64,000 nucleotides of DNA. Source: Lobosporangium transversale. Taxonomy: Eukaryota > Mortierellomycota > Mortierellomycetes > Mortierellales > Mortierellaceae. Below, in pieces: positions 1 to 12,203 of the stretch. Under the pieces are notes generated by a model. The model was given only the letters and a program-made list of their open reading frames with translations, was not told the DNA's origin and searched no databases. The DNA is taken from the NCBI RefSeq assembly GCF_002105155.1, contig NW_019029040.1, positions 173,092-237,091 on the forward strand, read 5' to 3'. Numbering within the stretch: position 1 is the stretch's first letter; the number at the start of each line of letters is the position of its first letter. The position numbers and the translations under genes were made by a program.

Positions 1-1446
1 TTCAATAACACCAAGAATGCCACTTTGTTAAAAGTCCTCCTTTAATGGGGTGATAGTGACACATTTCTTTCGAGCTTTTGCAAATAGACAATGATCTGGT
101 AAGCTCCTGCAATATCCCTCTCTCTTTCTTTTTCTTTTTTATAATCTAGTCAATATCTAATGCATGTGGTTTTTTTTTTTTAATCCTTTTAATTCATAGC
201 CGGTCCAAGGAGACAGAGGATGTTACACCGGCAGAGTGGATGGAGCATCCCTTCCTTTCCCTTCCTTTTTTTTTTCCTTTCAGACAACTCCCACATCCCT
301 AAATGTTAGATTCTTAATTGAAGATGATGCCAGCGATAGCAGAACAGCGATCAATGTGCGAATTGGAGCGTTGCTGTCAAAGATCGGAGATGAAAAACCG
401 TAGGCTTTTGTGGTGTGTACAAGAGATACAAGATGAGATTATGACTTCGAAAGGAGGATGCAGGGCAGGCAGAGGTTTGAGATATCGATTAAAAAGACGC
501 TGGGCCAACAGGACAGGAAAAAAAAAGTGAACAGTTCTTGCTCTCATCGTACCCGTGCGAACAGCGCAATGTCGAAAGGAAAAAAAAGTGTAGGGGCCTC
601 ATCATGGAAGAAACAACTACAGCGGGACCTGTCCCATTGTAGCTGTACTCCTGAATTAATGATGAACGAATTAAAAAAGCGTTGGACTTGTCTTTGCAGC
701 GCGCCTTGCTTGCATGAGTATACGTATACGTTTTTTCCTTCTTGAGGAACCACTTAATCGCTTGTGCATTATCATTCATATCACAGGAACCAGAATAGAC
801 TACATTAACTGCATAATGACCTATTTTTGCTGGGAAAGAAAAAGGATTTCATGAATCCAGACCCAGTTTTTAATCTAGAAAATGTCCCGCATTGGCCACA
901 TTCTGTAAGTCCCGCACAGTCCTACATGTCGGTTGCAACCACCAACAAAGATGCCCCGACCTTGTCCCTGTCCCTGTCTCATGAAAACTAGAAAGACAAA
1001 TGAAGATGAGCTTGGAGGGCTAATAGCATGTTTAAGGATGCCTTTATACAGGCGATCTGCACAAGTTTCAACAACCTATCGGTTGTACCTAGCATTGATG
1101 CTTTGGAGAGAAAACATTTAATTATGTGTGGCATATGGTCGTGAGTTAAAACTCTAGGGAATTCCTTTGATATCCAGGTGTCTGGAGAAAGCACTAGAAA
1201 CCACTCGAGCCCAGACATTAGGAGAAAAAACAGACGTCATATTGTGCATTTAGTAAATCATATTTGGGTGTGCATGATGCAAAAAAGAGTGTGGATCGAG
1301 CGGGTATGACTTCGGAGCCGTGTTCAATGCCCTGTCACTGCATAAATTCATGTGATACATAGCAAGTCAATTTGCAGTTGAAAGTCTGTTTGATCCCTCC
1401 ATTCTCCCGCGTTCATTAACCGAATTGTGATCATCCAGAAACGATC
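1..1446. other. Intergenic stretch, no supported gene
   Basis: Open frames here are short, overlap on both strands and show no recognisable motif or paired splice signals. The stretch contains a T-rich tract near 170-183 and pyrimidine-rich sequence around 255-280. The last 100 bases are the probable promoter and leader of the BtuF-like gene. I see no RNA gene or mobile element. Confidence 0.5.
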
Positions 1447-2362
1447 ATGCAACGAATCATCAGTTTACTTCCCTCAGCTGCTGAAATCGTAAGGGATTGA
1501 GACTATATGAGCTCTAATTCTGGAGCTTGATTATTTTATTCCGTTCCGACTTGAACCATTTTTTATCATCTAATGATTGGTAGATTTGTCTTGTGGGTGG
1601 TCAACCTGAGATGGTTGCCAGAAGTCATGAGGGTTTGTAAACATCCAATGGTTCCAAGAAGACGGATTTTCAAAATGAATATCTGTCGTTGGGCTAATCT
1701 GAAGTGGACTTTGCCTGAATAATACAAACATATTCGTGCTTTTAGATGACTTCCCTTCTACTATCCAACATCTCCCAGTCCTAACCAAGGCCAAAACTAC
1801 TTTCACAACTTGTGCGGACGTGGATCGCCAGGTTTCAGAGGCTTTATCCCAAGGTCAAAGCTTATACGACCTCGATGTCGTACAACTCAAGTCTCTTCAT
1901 CCGACTGTCATTGTCACACAAGATCTATGCAATGTCTGCTCCATTGATCTAATCAGCGTCCAACGCGTCGCAAGCACCATGAATCCTCGTCCTGAGATTG
2001 TGACCTTGAATCCCACTTCTGTCGTAGAGGTCATGGAAAGTATTACAACCGTTGGTAATGCAATTGGCCATAAACAAGAAGCTAAACAAGTCCGAACTGA
2101 GTTGGAGGCAAGAATTGAAAAGTGTTTGGGAACTGTTCAAGCGATCAAAGAAGAGACACAATCAGGGGGAGAGGAATACAAACCTAAGAAGGTCATGTTT
2201 TTTGAATGGACCGACCCGATCTACCCAGGGGGGCATTGGACTCCAGAGATGATCGAGATGGCGGGAGGAGTCCATCCAATCAACAGCGCGGCGACTCCAT
2301 CGTGAGTTTATTATTATTATTATTATTTCATATACACAAGCAATATTTGGCAATTGATACAA

Positions 2363-2394
<32 letters not shown>

Positions 2395-2699
2395 GGAAAT
2401 ACTTTGACAGACAACGTGTGCCTATTGAATCTGTTGTAGCAACAGAAGCCGATGTGCTGATCATTTGTCCTTGTGGTCTGGACTTGGAAACGACCCGCAA
2501 AGAATACAAATCTCTAATGAAACAGGAATGGTTCCAAGGGATGGCAAATAGAGCAACATCTATTGCACTCGTTGACGGCAACCAAATGTTCAACCGCAGC
2601 GGCCCCAGACTAGTCGAGTGTATAGAATGGCTAGTCATGCTTCTGCATGATCGCCCAGAATTTGAACCCACAGGTTTTCCTTGGGAGAGAGTCAAATAA
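1447..2699 (+). CDS. BtuF-like periplasmic-binding-fold protein (cobalamin/siderophore-binding family), 4 exons
   Basis: Exons are 1447-1488, 1584-1632, 1746-2301 and 2411-2699, giving about 311 residues. The start is the ATG opening MQRIISLLPSAAEI, which matches the first strand of BtuF-like solute-binding proteins. Exon 2 supplies the next family segment, ending in SHE, and exon 3 begins DDFPSTIQHLPVLT, like the bacterial HEC-D-P...LPVVT motif. Further family features are DLDVVQLKSLHPTVIVTQD and a C-terminal GPRLVECIEWL helix. There is no signal peptide or lipobox, so the protein is probably cytosolic, unlike bacterial BtuF, which hands cobalamin to an ABC importer. The ligand in fungi is not known to me; corrinoid binding is inferred from the fold. 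Intron 3 holds a 28-nt T tract. The two-base overlap of each splice phase closes exactly, which supports the model. Not a transporter in itself. Confidence 0.75.
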
Positions 2700-2909
2700 T
2701 AATAACTATCGTTATAGCTATAACAAGAGGAAGAATAAGGAAGAAAATATAAAGGAAAAGCAATTCTCGCTACGAGTGATTGATAGTGAGAAGAATAATA
2801 AATAGGATATTTATTAATTTAATCTGTTCACATTTTATTATGACTTGTGCCTATGCTAGTGCTGTGTCTTGTCGCATTCTTCTGCGATTATTGTGATATA
2901 CTAGGGATT

Positions 2910-4826
2910 TTACCATAATTTGTAATAACTGGCCGGCTGATTCGCATCAGAAGTTGCTGGAATATTACTCACCAATCCAGCTATCAGGCCTGTCATCCTG
3001 TAACGTATTGTTGCATATGTCTGCTTTGGGCTTGGACAATCAATGTTAGATAAATTATTCTCTTCCTCCCTTTGCCACAAGCCCTTATTCGTTGCAGTAT
3101 TTTCAGTATCCAAAAACCACACCTTGATATCATGGTCACTAACAGCACTGCGGTGTAGAAATGTATCCGCTTCTTGTTGAGGAATATCATTAAAACAAGG
3201 GTCTTCCCATTCGTCAAGTAGACCTTCTGATGCGAATGGGACGTCAATATCTGGCATGGTTCCTGACGGGGAAAAGAGGTCAGGTATAGATACAGATGCA
3301 GGCCTATTTGCCCGAGTTTTGTCAGGGGACGAGAATAAATTACTTAGTACTTGTGTTTGTGCTTTTCGTGTGATAATAGTACGAGGTCTCGTGACGAGAC
3401 GTGGTGGTATGGAGTCATTTTGGCACATTGTTGTAATTGTTGCTGCTGATGTTCTTGGTGTTCCCAGAGATGGCTGGTGCAGCTGCTGCTCCGAAGCAAC
3501 GACGGATTTTTTCTCTGCGCGATGTATTTCATCAATAACAATATCTACTTGTGCATTATCGGAATGAGGACGCGTCGCTCCTATCGGAGGTAGATACGCG
3601 GGCCAGTAACCATCATATCGCTTGTTCTGTCTCTCCGACTCTAAGGCTCCTTCATCTGTTGAGGTCGTGGTCACAGTTGGTGTATGTCCAGTTGTGTATG
3701 GTCTGATCGGCTCTTGGCCAGAAGGCCTTTCATCGCTGCTGTAAGCAGTAACAAGACTGTTGCTATACTTACTATTGCAGCCATTTATATTATTGCTGCT
3801 GTTGCCACTAATACCAGTAGCAATACAAGTAGCCCCACTAACACTACTACTACTCTTGATGTCGCCGCTGCTTCCATTCCGCTGCAATGCACGGCTTGGT
3901 TGCTTCGCCTCCCTCATCGCCAAAATCTTCTGAACTTTTGTAAAACTGATTCCACGCTGTTCATCAAACATCTCTGCAGTCTCGTCTCCATGCAAGTAGA
4001 TACATCTTGCATGGTTCTGCTGGTAAGGGCAACTTTCTCCACTCCAGCATGGGCGCGTCTTATACGTTAATGCGCGCGCTCGTCGTTGAAGTTCATAGTC
4101 ATAATGCACAAATTGACAGCGATCTCCGAAGGAGCAGTAGCCATTCTCGCGAAACTTGACGCAAAACTCAGTTTTGAAGTGTGGCATGGTCCTGCTATTG
4201 CTGTTACCGTTGTTACTGTTGCTAATATTGACACTATTAAAACAGTTGCTCTTGGTGGGGTTACAGCTGGTGAGAGAGGGGGCAGTTGCAGTAACAGTGG
4301 TCGTAATGGAGATGTTTGGGGGTGATATTGGTGGCGCTTCATTTCGATGGAACGAGCTTTTTCGACGAATATTGACGATAGATCCCTCATGCTCATGGTT
4401 TTTGTTGGGTAGAGTGTAGCTTGAGCGCCTTTTCGAACTACCTCCATGCGGCAACGACGCTGGAGGCTGTAGTGGGACTGAGCCAATGCAGGCGGGTGTC
4501 TGTCCCATAACGTATTGTGGGTCGAAGCACCAGGCCAATTTTGATGGAGTTTTCGTTGGGAGTGAAGACGAATCAAATTCAAATTGTGGCTTCGAGTGAT
4601 GATTAAATCCGCTTTCATGCCAAGAGAAAGGCCTACTGCGCTGTTGCGTCGACATTCGTGCCAGACTATTATCAAAACAATCTAAGCCTGCCTTGTCTTC
4701 TAATCCTTTGTCAATATTTGCTGGCGAAGGACGAAAAGAATTCAGTGAGTATATTGGACTTGGAATATCATAAGGACACGAAATCAGATTAAAGGTTGGA
4801 GAGAAGACGTATTTCTGTCCTGACAT
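2910..4826 (-). CDS. Tandem CCCH zinc-finger protein, TIS11/tristetraprolin-like
   Basis: This is a single-exon frame of 638 residues starting MSGQKYVFSP. Finger 1 (about residues 222-241) has the lead-in FKTEFC and perfect C-x8-C-x5-C-x3-H spacing, as in TIS11/ZFP36 proteins that bind AU-rich elements in mRNA 3' UTRs and promote decay. The second lead-in YKTRPC follows at the usual 18-residue spacing. Its ligands, however, are C-x5-C-x8-C-x3-H, so the first two loops are swapped. The flanks are disordered and rich in S, T, N and P. Serine stretches such as KRRSSYT and RRKSSF could be kinase or 14-3-3 sites, as in other TIS11 proteins; this is inference. The 3' end converges on the BtuF-like gene with 210 bases between stops. 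A 24-nt T tract on the plus strand lies just upstream of the start, within the probable promoter or leader. Confidence 0.8.
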   Translation of the reverse strand: MSGQKYVFSPTFNLISCPYDIPSPIYSLNSFRPSPANIDKGLEDKAGLDCFDNSLARMSTQQRSRPFSWHESGFNHHSKPQFEFDSSSLPTKTPSKLAWCFDPQYVMGQTPACIGSVPLQPPASLPHGGSSKRRSSYTLPNKNHEHEGSIVNIRRKSSFHRNEAPPISPPNISITTTVTATAPSLTSCNPTKSNCFNSVNISNSNNGNSNSRTMPHFKTEFCVKFRENGYCSFGDRCQFVHYDYELQRRARALTYKTRPCWSGESCPYQQNHARCIYLHGDETAEMFDEQRGISFTKVQKILAMREAKQPSRALQRNGSSGDIKSSSSVSGATCIATGISGNSSNNINGCNSKYSNSLVTAYSSDERPSGQEPIRPYTTGHTPTVTTTSTDEGALESERQNKRYDGYWPAYLPPIGATRPHSDNAQVDIVIDEIHRAEKKSVVASEQQLHQPSLGTPRTSAATITTMCQNDSIPPRLVTRPRTIITRKAQTQVLSNLFSSPDKTRANRPASVSIPDLFSPSGTMPDIDVPFASEGLLDEWEDPCFNDIPQQEADTFLHRSAVSDHDIKVWFLDTENTATNKGLWQREEENNLSNIDCPSPKQTYATIRYRMTGLIAGLVSNIPATSDANQPASYYKLW

Positions 4827-5268
4827 GATTGTTGTCTGAGTAAAGGTGGAGTCTTTTTTTTTTTTTTTTTTTTTTTTTCCTAAAAAAAAAGCCTTTTTAT
4901 TTCAGATTTTTTAAATACTGTTCCACTCTCCTTTGACCAATACCACAGAGCTATTGTTTCAAAAACATGCTATGCCACCTTGTAGCCTCTTCATGTATGC
5001 TCTACTTGTATTGTTCGTATGTACAAGCAGGGTGAATGTTTGTGGCGCTTTGAAGAAGAAACTTCCTCTGTTTTTCCACACTATTCTTTATTCTAAATGC
5101 ATTTTCATTCAGGAACATCTTTTTAACCCAACACGAAAAAAAGTAAACCACAGTTGCTTTGTATTTTTATAAAAGTTTATTATCCCATCAAAGACAAGTA
5201 ACTTTTGATTTGTTCTTTGTTTTGATTCGAAAAGCACCTCAATTTGCATCAAACCTTGATGCGCTTTT
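4827..5268. other. Spacer between CCCH gene start and CTL gene stop
   Basis: It contains a T tract at about 4855-4878 followed by a short A run, which together could pair as a poly(T)/poly(A) hairpin. The remainder is the 5' side of the CCCH gene and the 3' untranslated side of the CTL gene, both on the minus strand. No further gene is supported. Confidence 0.5.
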
Positions 5269-5388
5269 CTAATGCGATGATACTCTGAAGGCGCTATGGG
5301 CTTTGTTACAGTGACAGGTGTTTGTATCCAGATCAATAGCATAGCATAAAAATATCGCATCGATTCTTTAGTAACATTAATAATAGGA

Positions 5389-5419
<31 letters not shown>

Positions 5420-8294
5420 AGTTAGAAGGAGCAATCGGATCGAACTTCAAAAGCACGCAATGAAAAATAAATAAACCATTAGACTCACGTAATGGCCATG
5501 ATATAGGTGAAGAATCGTGTGACATAGAATGGGATGACGCACGACAAGATACCGATGACATAACCGTACGATGACTGGAGAGTATGGGTCGCAAAGACAT
5601 ATGCCGCGAATCCCGTTAAGAGCGAGAAAAGGGTGGAATATATGAACAGGATCAGCTTAGTCAAAAAATCTAGACAAAGGCGTTGAATGAAAGAATGATA
5701 GAAATAGTATTAATAGTAGTAATAGTAAGCATTGAGTCCTGGATAAGAAATAACCTTGGACAAATCATGTGCCACCGCGGTATCCTTAGATTAGCCATCC
5801 TATCATACCAAAGAGTAGTCCCCCCAAGAGGTTTCTTTGGAATATCTTGCTCGCTGAGCGTGCAGCGGAAAATAGACTTTCTCCTGTGATTCCAACATAT
5901 ATCAGCGTGTAATTATTGAAATTTTCGATGAGCCCTTGAATCAATGAGCAGCATGTCGCAAGAAAAACGAAGAGTGAGTATGAGCTCTCTTTGAGTTTCT
6001 ATTGAATGAAAACGAAAAGCCACCACGTTCAGAAGTGGGTGTTAAATATCTGCCAATGTATGAAGATTTTAAGATAACAAATGGGATAGATCAATATAGG
6101 GTCAAGCCGGTTACCTTTGCTGTATTCCGAAGGGCAAACGAGCTGAATTGAACGATAGCAATGAAGAGTGCGCCCAGGCAGACAGATCCGAACGATGTCG
6201 TTGTGGAGTTGATTAATGCTGGTTCAGTTATTTTTGAACTATGATATGCAAACGGCTCGTGCCTATAACACAAAATACGAAAATGGTATAGAGTCAGAGC
6301 GTAATGTTTAAGAGGGAGCAAGATTGATGGTTTCACTTGGCTTACCTATGAAAGTACCACTTAGATACTACGTTTGCCAAGGTGACTCTACGATAGTTGA
6401 TAATGAAAGTAATTAGACTAGAAATACAAAGAAAGATATCTGGTAATTGCCCATATATTATATCCCCAACCCTGTTGTACCTCTGAACGTTGCTTAGTAC
6501 AGCGGATGTCCACATGTAAATAAATATCATGAAAGCAGCAATAGGGTAAAAATTGTCCTCCATAACCCATTTTCCTAGAGCATGCGGTGTAGACAATTTA
6601 AGCATATTAGTCCAGTTAATTGATCAATACATCGATCACTGATAGGAGAAATAAATAAGGCACATACTGGATCCAACGGTAGCCTCGACATGTCCAATCA
6701 AAAATACTCGAGAAAAGAAAATCAACCAAAGCGCCGTGAATAGAACATGGACGAGCATTAAGGCGAAAGAGACAAAAAACATGTCCGGATTGTCCTTGAG
6801 GATCTCACATGCGAGCTATTAAAAGACAAACGAGATATGGCGACATATGAATATGATGAAGAGGGCAAAGAAGAAAACAATGACCAGTCGAGGACACAAT
6901 CCTTACCTCAATAATGGCTGTGGCCTGTGCGACATACTGCCGTCGGAAATATATTACACCCAAAAATAGCGAGCCAATACCCAATGGTAGCAACGAAAGA
7001 AAAGTCAATCCGGTATCCTGCGGATCTCGAGCACCGTCGTCTAGCCTTGGGCCCTGAAATGATGAGACAAGCGACCAAATAAATATCACAAGTGCAAAAC
7101 ACGGTACTGAAAGTACCGTCGTCCATACAACAGGCTAATAAACAACAACAGATTGTAAGGTTAATCAGTGATATTTAGAAATAGTGCACTCTATTGATCT
7201 TAAAACTCCCCCTTACCCTTGTGAAGGACCGCAGTGTGATCAGCCATAGTGTGCCCAGCGCAGCCGATACGAGGATCACGAAGGTCAACATTCCTATACA
7301 CATCATTTAAGGATATTAAGAGAAGTCCTCAACCTGATTAATTTTTACTGAGCCTTGATTACAATGAAGCGCTTGGTTTGGAAATCCTGCGCCTGTATCT
7401 TACCGGCACTCGATTTAATAGCAGAGAATACGTTAGGGATTCGCCCTTCTAGCGGTGAAGACTGTAAAGTTTGCGCGTTAGAATAGAGACTTGGCAAATG
7501 CGAAGAAAAATTGAATGGAATTTTCAAGCAAGCTCCGTTGATTACGTTTGTTGTAAACAGCAAGACGATCCCAATTATAAAATATACAATCAGCGCAAAG
7601 ATGTAGAAGGCAGCAAAGAAAGGATCCTTGTAAGTACGCTTGTAGGATATTGATGTCCAACCTACAGGGCCGGTAGGAATCTACCGTTGACAGAAGGAAA
7701 AAGGTCAGACTTGTGTATATGCTAAAGCTTCAACGAAGCAACAAGACAAGTACAAATCAACTTACTGCAGCTGGCTCCAATAGTTGCTCGCCTAGAGATC
7801 CATTGACCTTGGATTTTGAAGAAACAGGAGGCGGCACATCCAGATAAATGGCAGCCGGCGTCTACAGCATAAATTTACGACAGAACTCAGTACCACAATC
7901 CAGATAGTGGCAAAGTCAAAAAAAAAAAAAAAAAAAAAAAAAGAGTTTCACCAGGCAGTCACCATACTAATGCTGATTCTTCCTGCTGCGGTTGCCGGTC
8001 AAGGAATAGGGACATGGGAGGCGAATGTGTACTTGAGTCTGATCCGTCGTCTTCAGAGTCGTAGTCAGGCATATATGACGGTCGTAATGGCAATTCATCT
8101 TCTCTTCTTTCTCCGTCAGAGTCATCAGCATCATTGTCAATAGTGGGTACGGAGTAAAACAGTGTCCCTGCCATGCGTGAGGCACTAGCGGGAGCCAAGC
8201 TGGCATTGCGGGCTGCTGTCACTGCTCTCCAATTGCGTCCCACAGAGCCTTGTAAGCCCTGTGTTCTCGGAGTGTGGCTTCCTTGAGAAGACAT
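5269..8294 (-). CDS. Choline-transporter-like (CTL/SLC44, PNS1-type) membrane protein, 12 exons
   Basis: Exons from the start are 8294-7968, 7861-7766, 7680-7404, 7293-7217, 7134-6907, 6815-6668, 6574-6481, 6387-6346, 6262-6115, 5998-5809, 5669-5489 and 5365-5269, totalling 634 residues. All phases close. CTL hallmarks are, in order: a disordered acidic cytosolic N-terminus; a first membrane helix in AAFYIFALIVYFIIGIVLLF; LLPLGIGSLFLGVIYFRRQY; SAVLSNVQR joined across an intron to VTLANVVSKWYFHR; TTSFGSVCLGALFIAIVQ; NNYTLIYVGITGESLFSAAR; and a terminal FLCYAIDLDTN segment. About ten membrane helices are expected. Animal CTL proteins move choline; yeast Pns1 has no clear transport role, so substrate is left open. 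Introns 1 and 11 each carry a long homopolymer tract, and intron 7 is a multiple of three that reads through without a stop. Confidence 0.88.
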
Positions 8295-11200
8295 TCTTCT
8301 TGAAAGTCGCTATTGTTATGTTGTGTTGTTGTTTGCGTTCTATGAAGTTGTGAAGAAGAAAGTGCTTTTTTTAAGGTCTGAGAATGTGGTTGCAGTGTGG
8401 TGGACAAAGTGAGTAAAAGGAATGGCAACGCAATCACAACAAAGCACAACAAAGTTTTGAAGAGTGTCGTATGTATGCAGAATGAGAGAATAAAGGGCAG
8501 GGAAAGAAAAGTAATGCCAAACTGAATGAAACAAAGAATGCACTTTCATCACGAGGGAAAGACTAGCCTATGCCCAGTTCAGTAGGCATGTGACCAAAAT
8601 CATTGTAGAAGAGGACTTTTGCAACTCATCATCAAGTATCAACTCAGGGTTCAGAGTCATGCTGTATTCCAGAAAGCATGTAGTCTGAAGACATGTCCTC
8701 TTAACACTATAATTAGGTCAAAAATGAGCGCTTGGTTGATAACCCTGAACTGAGAATTGCAAACATTATTTAAATAAGCTACAACAGTTTGAGCAATTTT
8801 GACAGCCTTATCCAATACTCTTCCTACTCAAATCAACTGCGTTCGAGTATTAGAATGTCAAAACTTTAATAGCAAGAATGGATTTTGCTATTTCCTGGGC
8901 ATGCAGCAAAAAGTCTGTCAAAACATGTTCACAGAAGCACAAAAATAGACTTTCGCGCGTATACCGTTCCATTTGTGATCTGATTGCCAATATGCCAAGG
9001 TTTAAAAGGGCTTCCAAGCGGACAATGCACGAAATTCGAGCTTGAGAAAGTCGATACTCATTCCTTGTGCTAACCTCTTCATGTTAAAAAATTTTCGATC
9101 TTCGAATCGCTCTTTACCGATTGAGCGCAAGGATGGCCAAGAGAATAGGAATCTACGACCTCATTTTATCATTTTTATTTTTTTGGCTCATGATCATAAA
9201 TAGGCCTGAGCCACACCCTACCCTGCATTCTTTCCAACATTCTTGCATTAAGCCTTTCTTGATCATGAAGGTCACTGTCTTTTCTTTGTAGTCATGGGTC
9301 ATACTCATGAATAATTTTATATTCCGATTGATGCCAGTTGTTGAGCAACAGACAATCTATGTAATTTAGAACTGGAGGTCTGAGAAATAATCAATAATTT
9401 CAAGTTGATCATATCCATCTGTCGTGCGTGTTCCTTTTTTGGATGGAGACTAAGCTGCACTTGGAGGTGTCACTCCCTTTGTGCATTGTAAAGTACTCAC
9501 CTGTAAGCAGTGTCAAGTATTCTAGTTATTTTATAAGCAGTGATTTATTCAAGCCTTATGGCACTTCTCTAAATCCCGCCAAGCATTCGTCCTCAGCGAA
9601 TGATCACTCCACTCCGTTGGCTAGACGCGAAATTATAAACGCAGCACTCTAGCACAGATCGTTAATTTGAGCACGCAGTATCTAGGCATCGACATGCTCG
9701 ATACCACCGACAGTCTCCATTACGAGCTATAATGGTGGGATTGAGCATGATGAAGTGTTCGATTGAAATACCCGAGTGCTTCTCCGACTGACCTTGCTTT
9801 CGAGGAACTTGATGACGGTAATGATATCCGTTTCGCTAGCGTACAAAAAGGCTAAGATGATCTGTGAACCTTGGAGAAGACTTCATCTAAAGCAACTACA
9901 GTGCTTTCTCACACGGCCTCTTCTAGCATAGAGATCATCCCACTCCGGCTTTCCGAAGCCGAAAGTAGCTCATAGATTTTTATTCTCTTCTCACTTACCC
10001 ATCTTCAGTTAGCCGTACTTTTATCTCATCACTTTACTAGAAAGTAGACACACTGTTAGCGTATACAAACTTAGATTTGCTAACATTTTGAATTATCCGC
10101 GCTGTAATAATCTTTAAGGTCATAAGAAAAAGCGCAAGGTTCGGTAGCTCCAAGCTTATTTAAATTTAAAGCTTGGGACAAGGGAGGAGTACATGAAACG
10201 CATGCCCATTGACTCATTTTCGATATTGTTCTCATCGCTAACCAATTCTCTATTCCCAGGATGCGAAAATTTTGTATTGCAGACGGTGATCAAGGGAATT
10301 CCCCTTGAGGAATCGCTGTCTAGTATATTTTCTACCAAGACGGGGTCTCGCTGCACAATTACAATGTTTCGCTTTTGCATAGAGACTCTTTCTTTTATAC
10401 TCACTGATATGCTATTCTTTTATAAAGCATTTTGAGTGATATAAGCCATGGCATGACGAGGATGAAATGACAGGAAGATAGACTACTCAATGCGGCTCAG
10501 CACTAGACCTGAATGTTGAAAATACTGGATTGGACAGCGAGCTTTATTTTGTTAGGTTACTGAGAAAAAAATAATTTCTGCATGACGGGGCTTTCAAAGT
10601 ATGGTCGCCCGCCAGATGCCTGAATCGGCAATTTACATAACCATACGAGCCTACGCTTTGGGACTCGATGTTTGGTAACTGTTCCTTTGCCTCTTGCCTA
10701 GATACCCAAGTTGGCTGCTTAACCATGTACAGTTAATTTGAAATAAAAAAGCGTGAATTCAGGTAGTACCATCTTTTCCATAGATAGCAATTCGAACAAT
10801 TTTGTTGGATCTCCAATAAAATGTTCTTTCGAGTGTCCACTTGAACCAGGATCTATATTATTTTCCCTTCCCTTCTCAGAAGGCTTCATCATGTTAGGCC
10901 CACCAAACGAAGACACACCCTATCTTTTGTACTGAACACTCTGTTCACATGTATTTTTTCCAATAGTACCAGCCAGATGGTCTCAGCAGCGAATAGAGTT
11001 TACAATAGAGCCTTCATTTACACGGCCCTGAGTCAATGACACCTCTGGGCATACTGCATATAGAAATAAGTTATTCATTACATGACAGTGCATATATCAT
11101 TGTTCTTAATAAAATTCTGCAAGAAGGAAAAAAGTCCCTTTTTTTTGGACACTTTCCCCTTGCTCTTTCTCCTGATGTTTGATATCTTTGCTTTGAGGTG

Positions 11201-12203
11201 TCATATTGTCCTTGGCACGCCATATTAGTCTTACGCCAAGACGACCTGGCTGTTTACGTGCATTTGCTCTCTATTTATTACTCCATACATTCATCCATTA
11301 ATACGGATACAATTACGCAGATATACCATGAAGTTGAGTCGACAAGCATTATTGTTATATTTATAAAAAGGCATGAAAAGACTTAACAAGGAAACATAAG
11401 GCACACAGAAATCCCCCTTTTTAACGGCTGCCTTTAGCCCCGCTTGTAGTTGCTTCCCTGCGGAGGTATATTTACATCCTTCAATATCACTCAGTATCCA
11501 ACGTAATTTCGCATAGTCCTTGTTAAGTTTTTGGTGATTTAATCCTTCATTAGTGATTGCTGGCGACGCTTTGCGTGAATGTCCGGTTGAGTGCACATGA
11601 GTGAAGCAATCTCGTTTACCTCTAAGAATGCAGAAACCTGTCCTGTAGGCCGTAGTATAAAAGGGCAGCGTGACTTGGTTGCCTGCTGGGAACTAATGGC
11701 CTGGTGGCCCTTTCCCGGCCTTGTATCCCTTCCTTCAAGCATTTTGGGTTATTTGTACTCCTGGCTTCGACTCGATGGCTCCCTTCATTCCCCCACTAAT
11801 AGTTATATGATCTGAGCACAAACATTTAAAACCTCTTCAAAAACACATAAATAAGGTACTTCCTCTCCCCTCTTTTACAATCATCATTCATTCCCAAAAA
11901 TCTCTTTCGTCAGTAGTTCCTCCCTACCGATAAACTTCCATGAACTAAAGACCTCCAAAAGGGCAGCCTTCCACACGCTCACACGGCAACTCCAGCTCTC
12001 ATCCGCAGTTCCAAGCATATTCGACTTATCTCCATTGCTTCCTTTCACAATAGCTTGATACGCTAACGAGCCCATTTTTCTTTATTACTTCATTCAACAT
12101 TCACCTATTTGGCCAGTTTTATTTTTATTCCTGCTTGTATATCTGCTCGACTTAGCATTTGCCTTCGCAACTCGTCGCTTCCTTTTATTCATTCAACCCC
12201 AGC
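8295..12203. other. Gene-poor region with decayed coding-like fragments
   Basis: No intact gene is supported over 3.9 kb. Minus-strand fragments at 11742-11291, 10916-10544 and 10404-10156 read as ordinary-composition peptides but are short, overlap in different frames and lack start and splice context, as expected of an old decayed gene or transposon. The piece 9650-9990 is less AT-rich than its surroundings. The right end (11800-12200) turns pyrimidine-rich, with an ATAAATAAGG box near 11848, and is the likely promoter and leader of the next gene. Confidence 0.4.

Noticed and set aside
933..1121. 62-codon frame upstream of the BtuF-like gene
   Set aside because: It is Pro/Cys-rich from a short CCCTGTCC repeat and has no further support.
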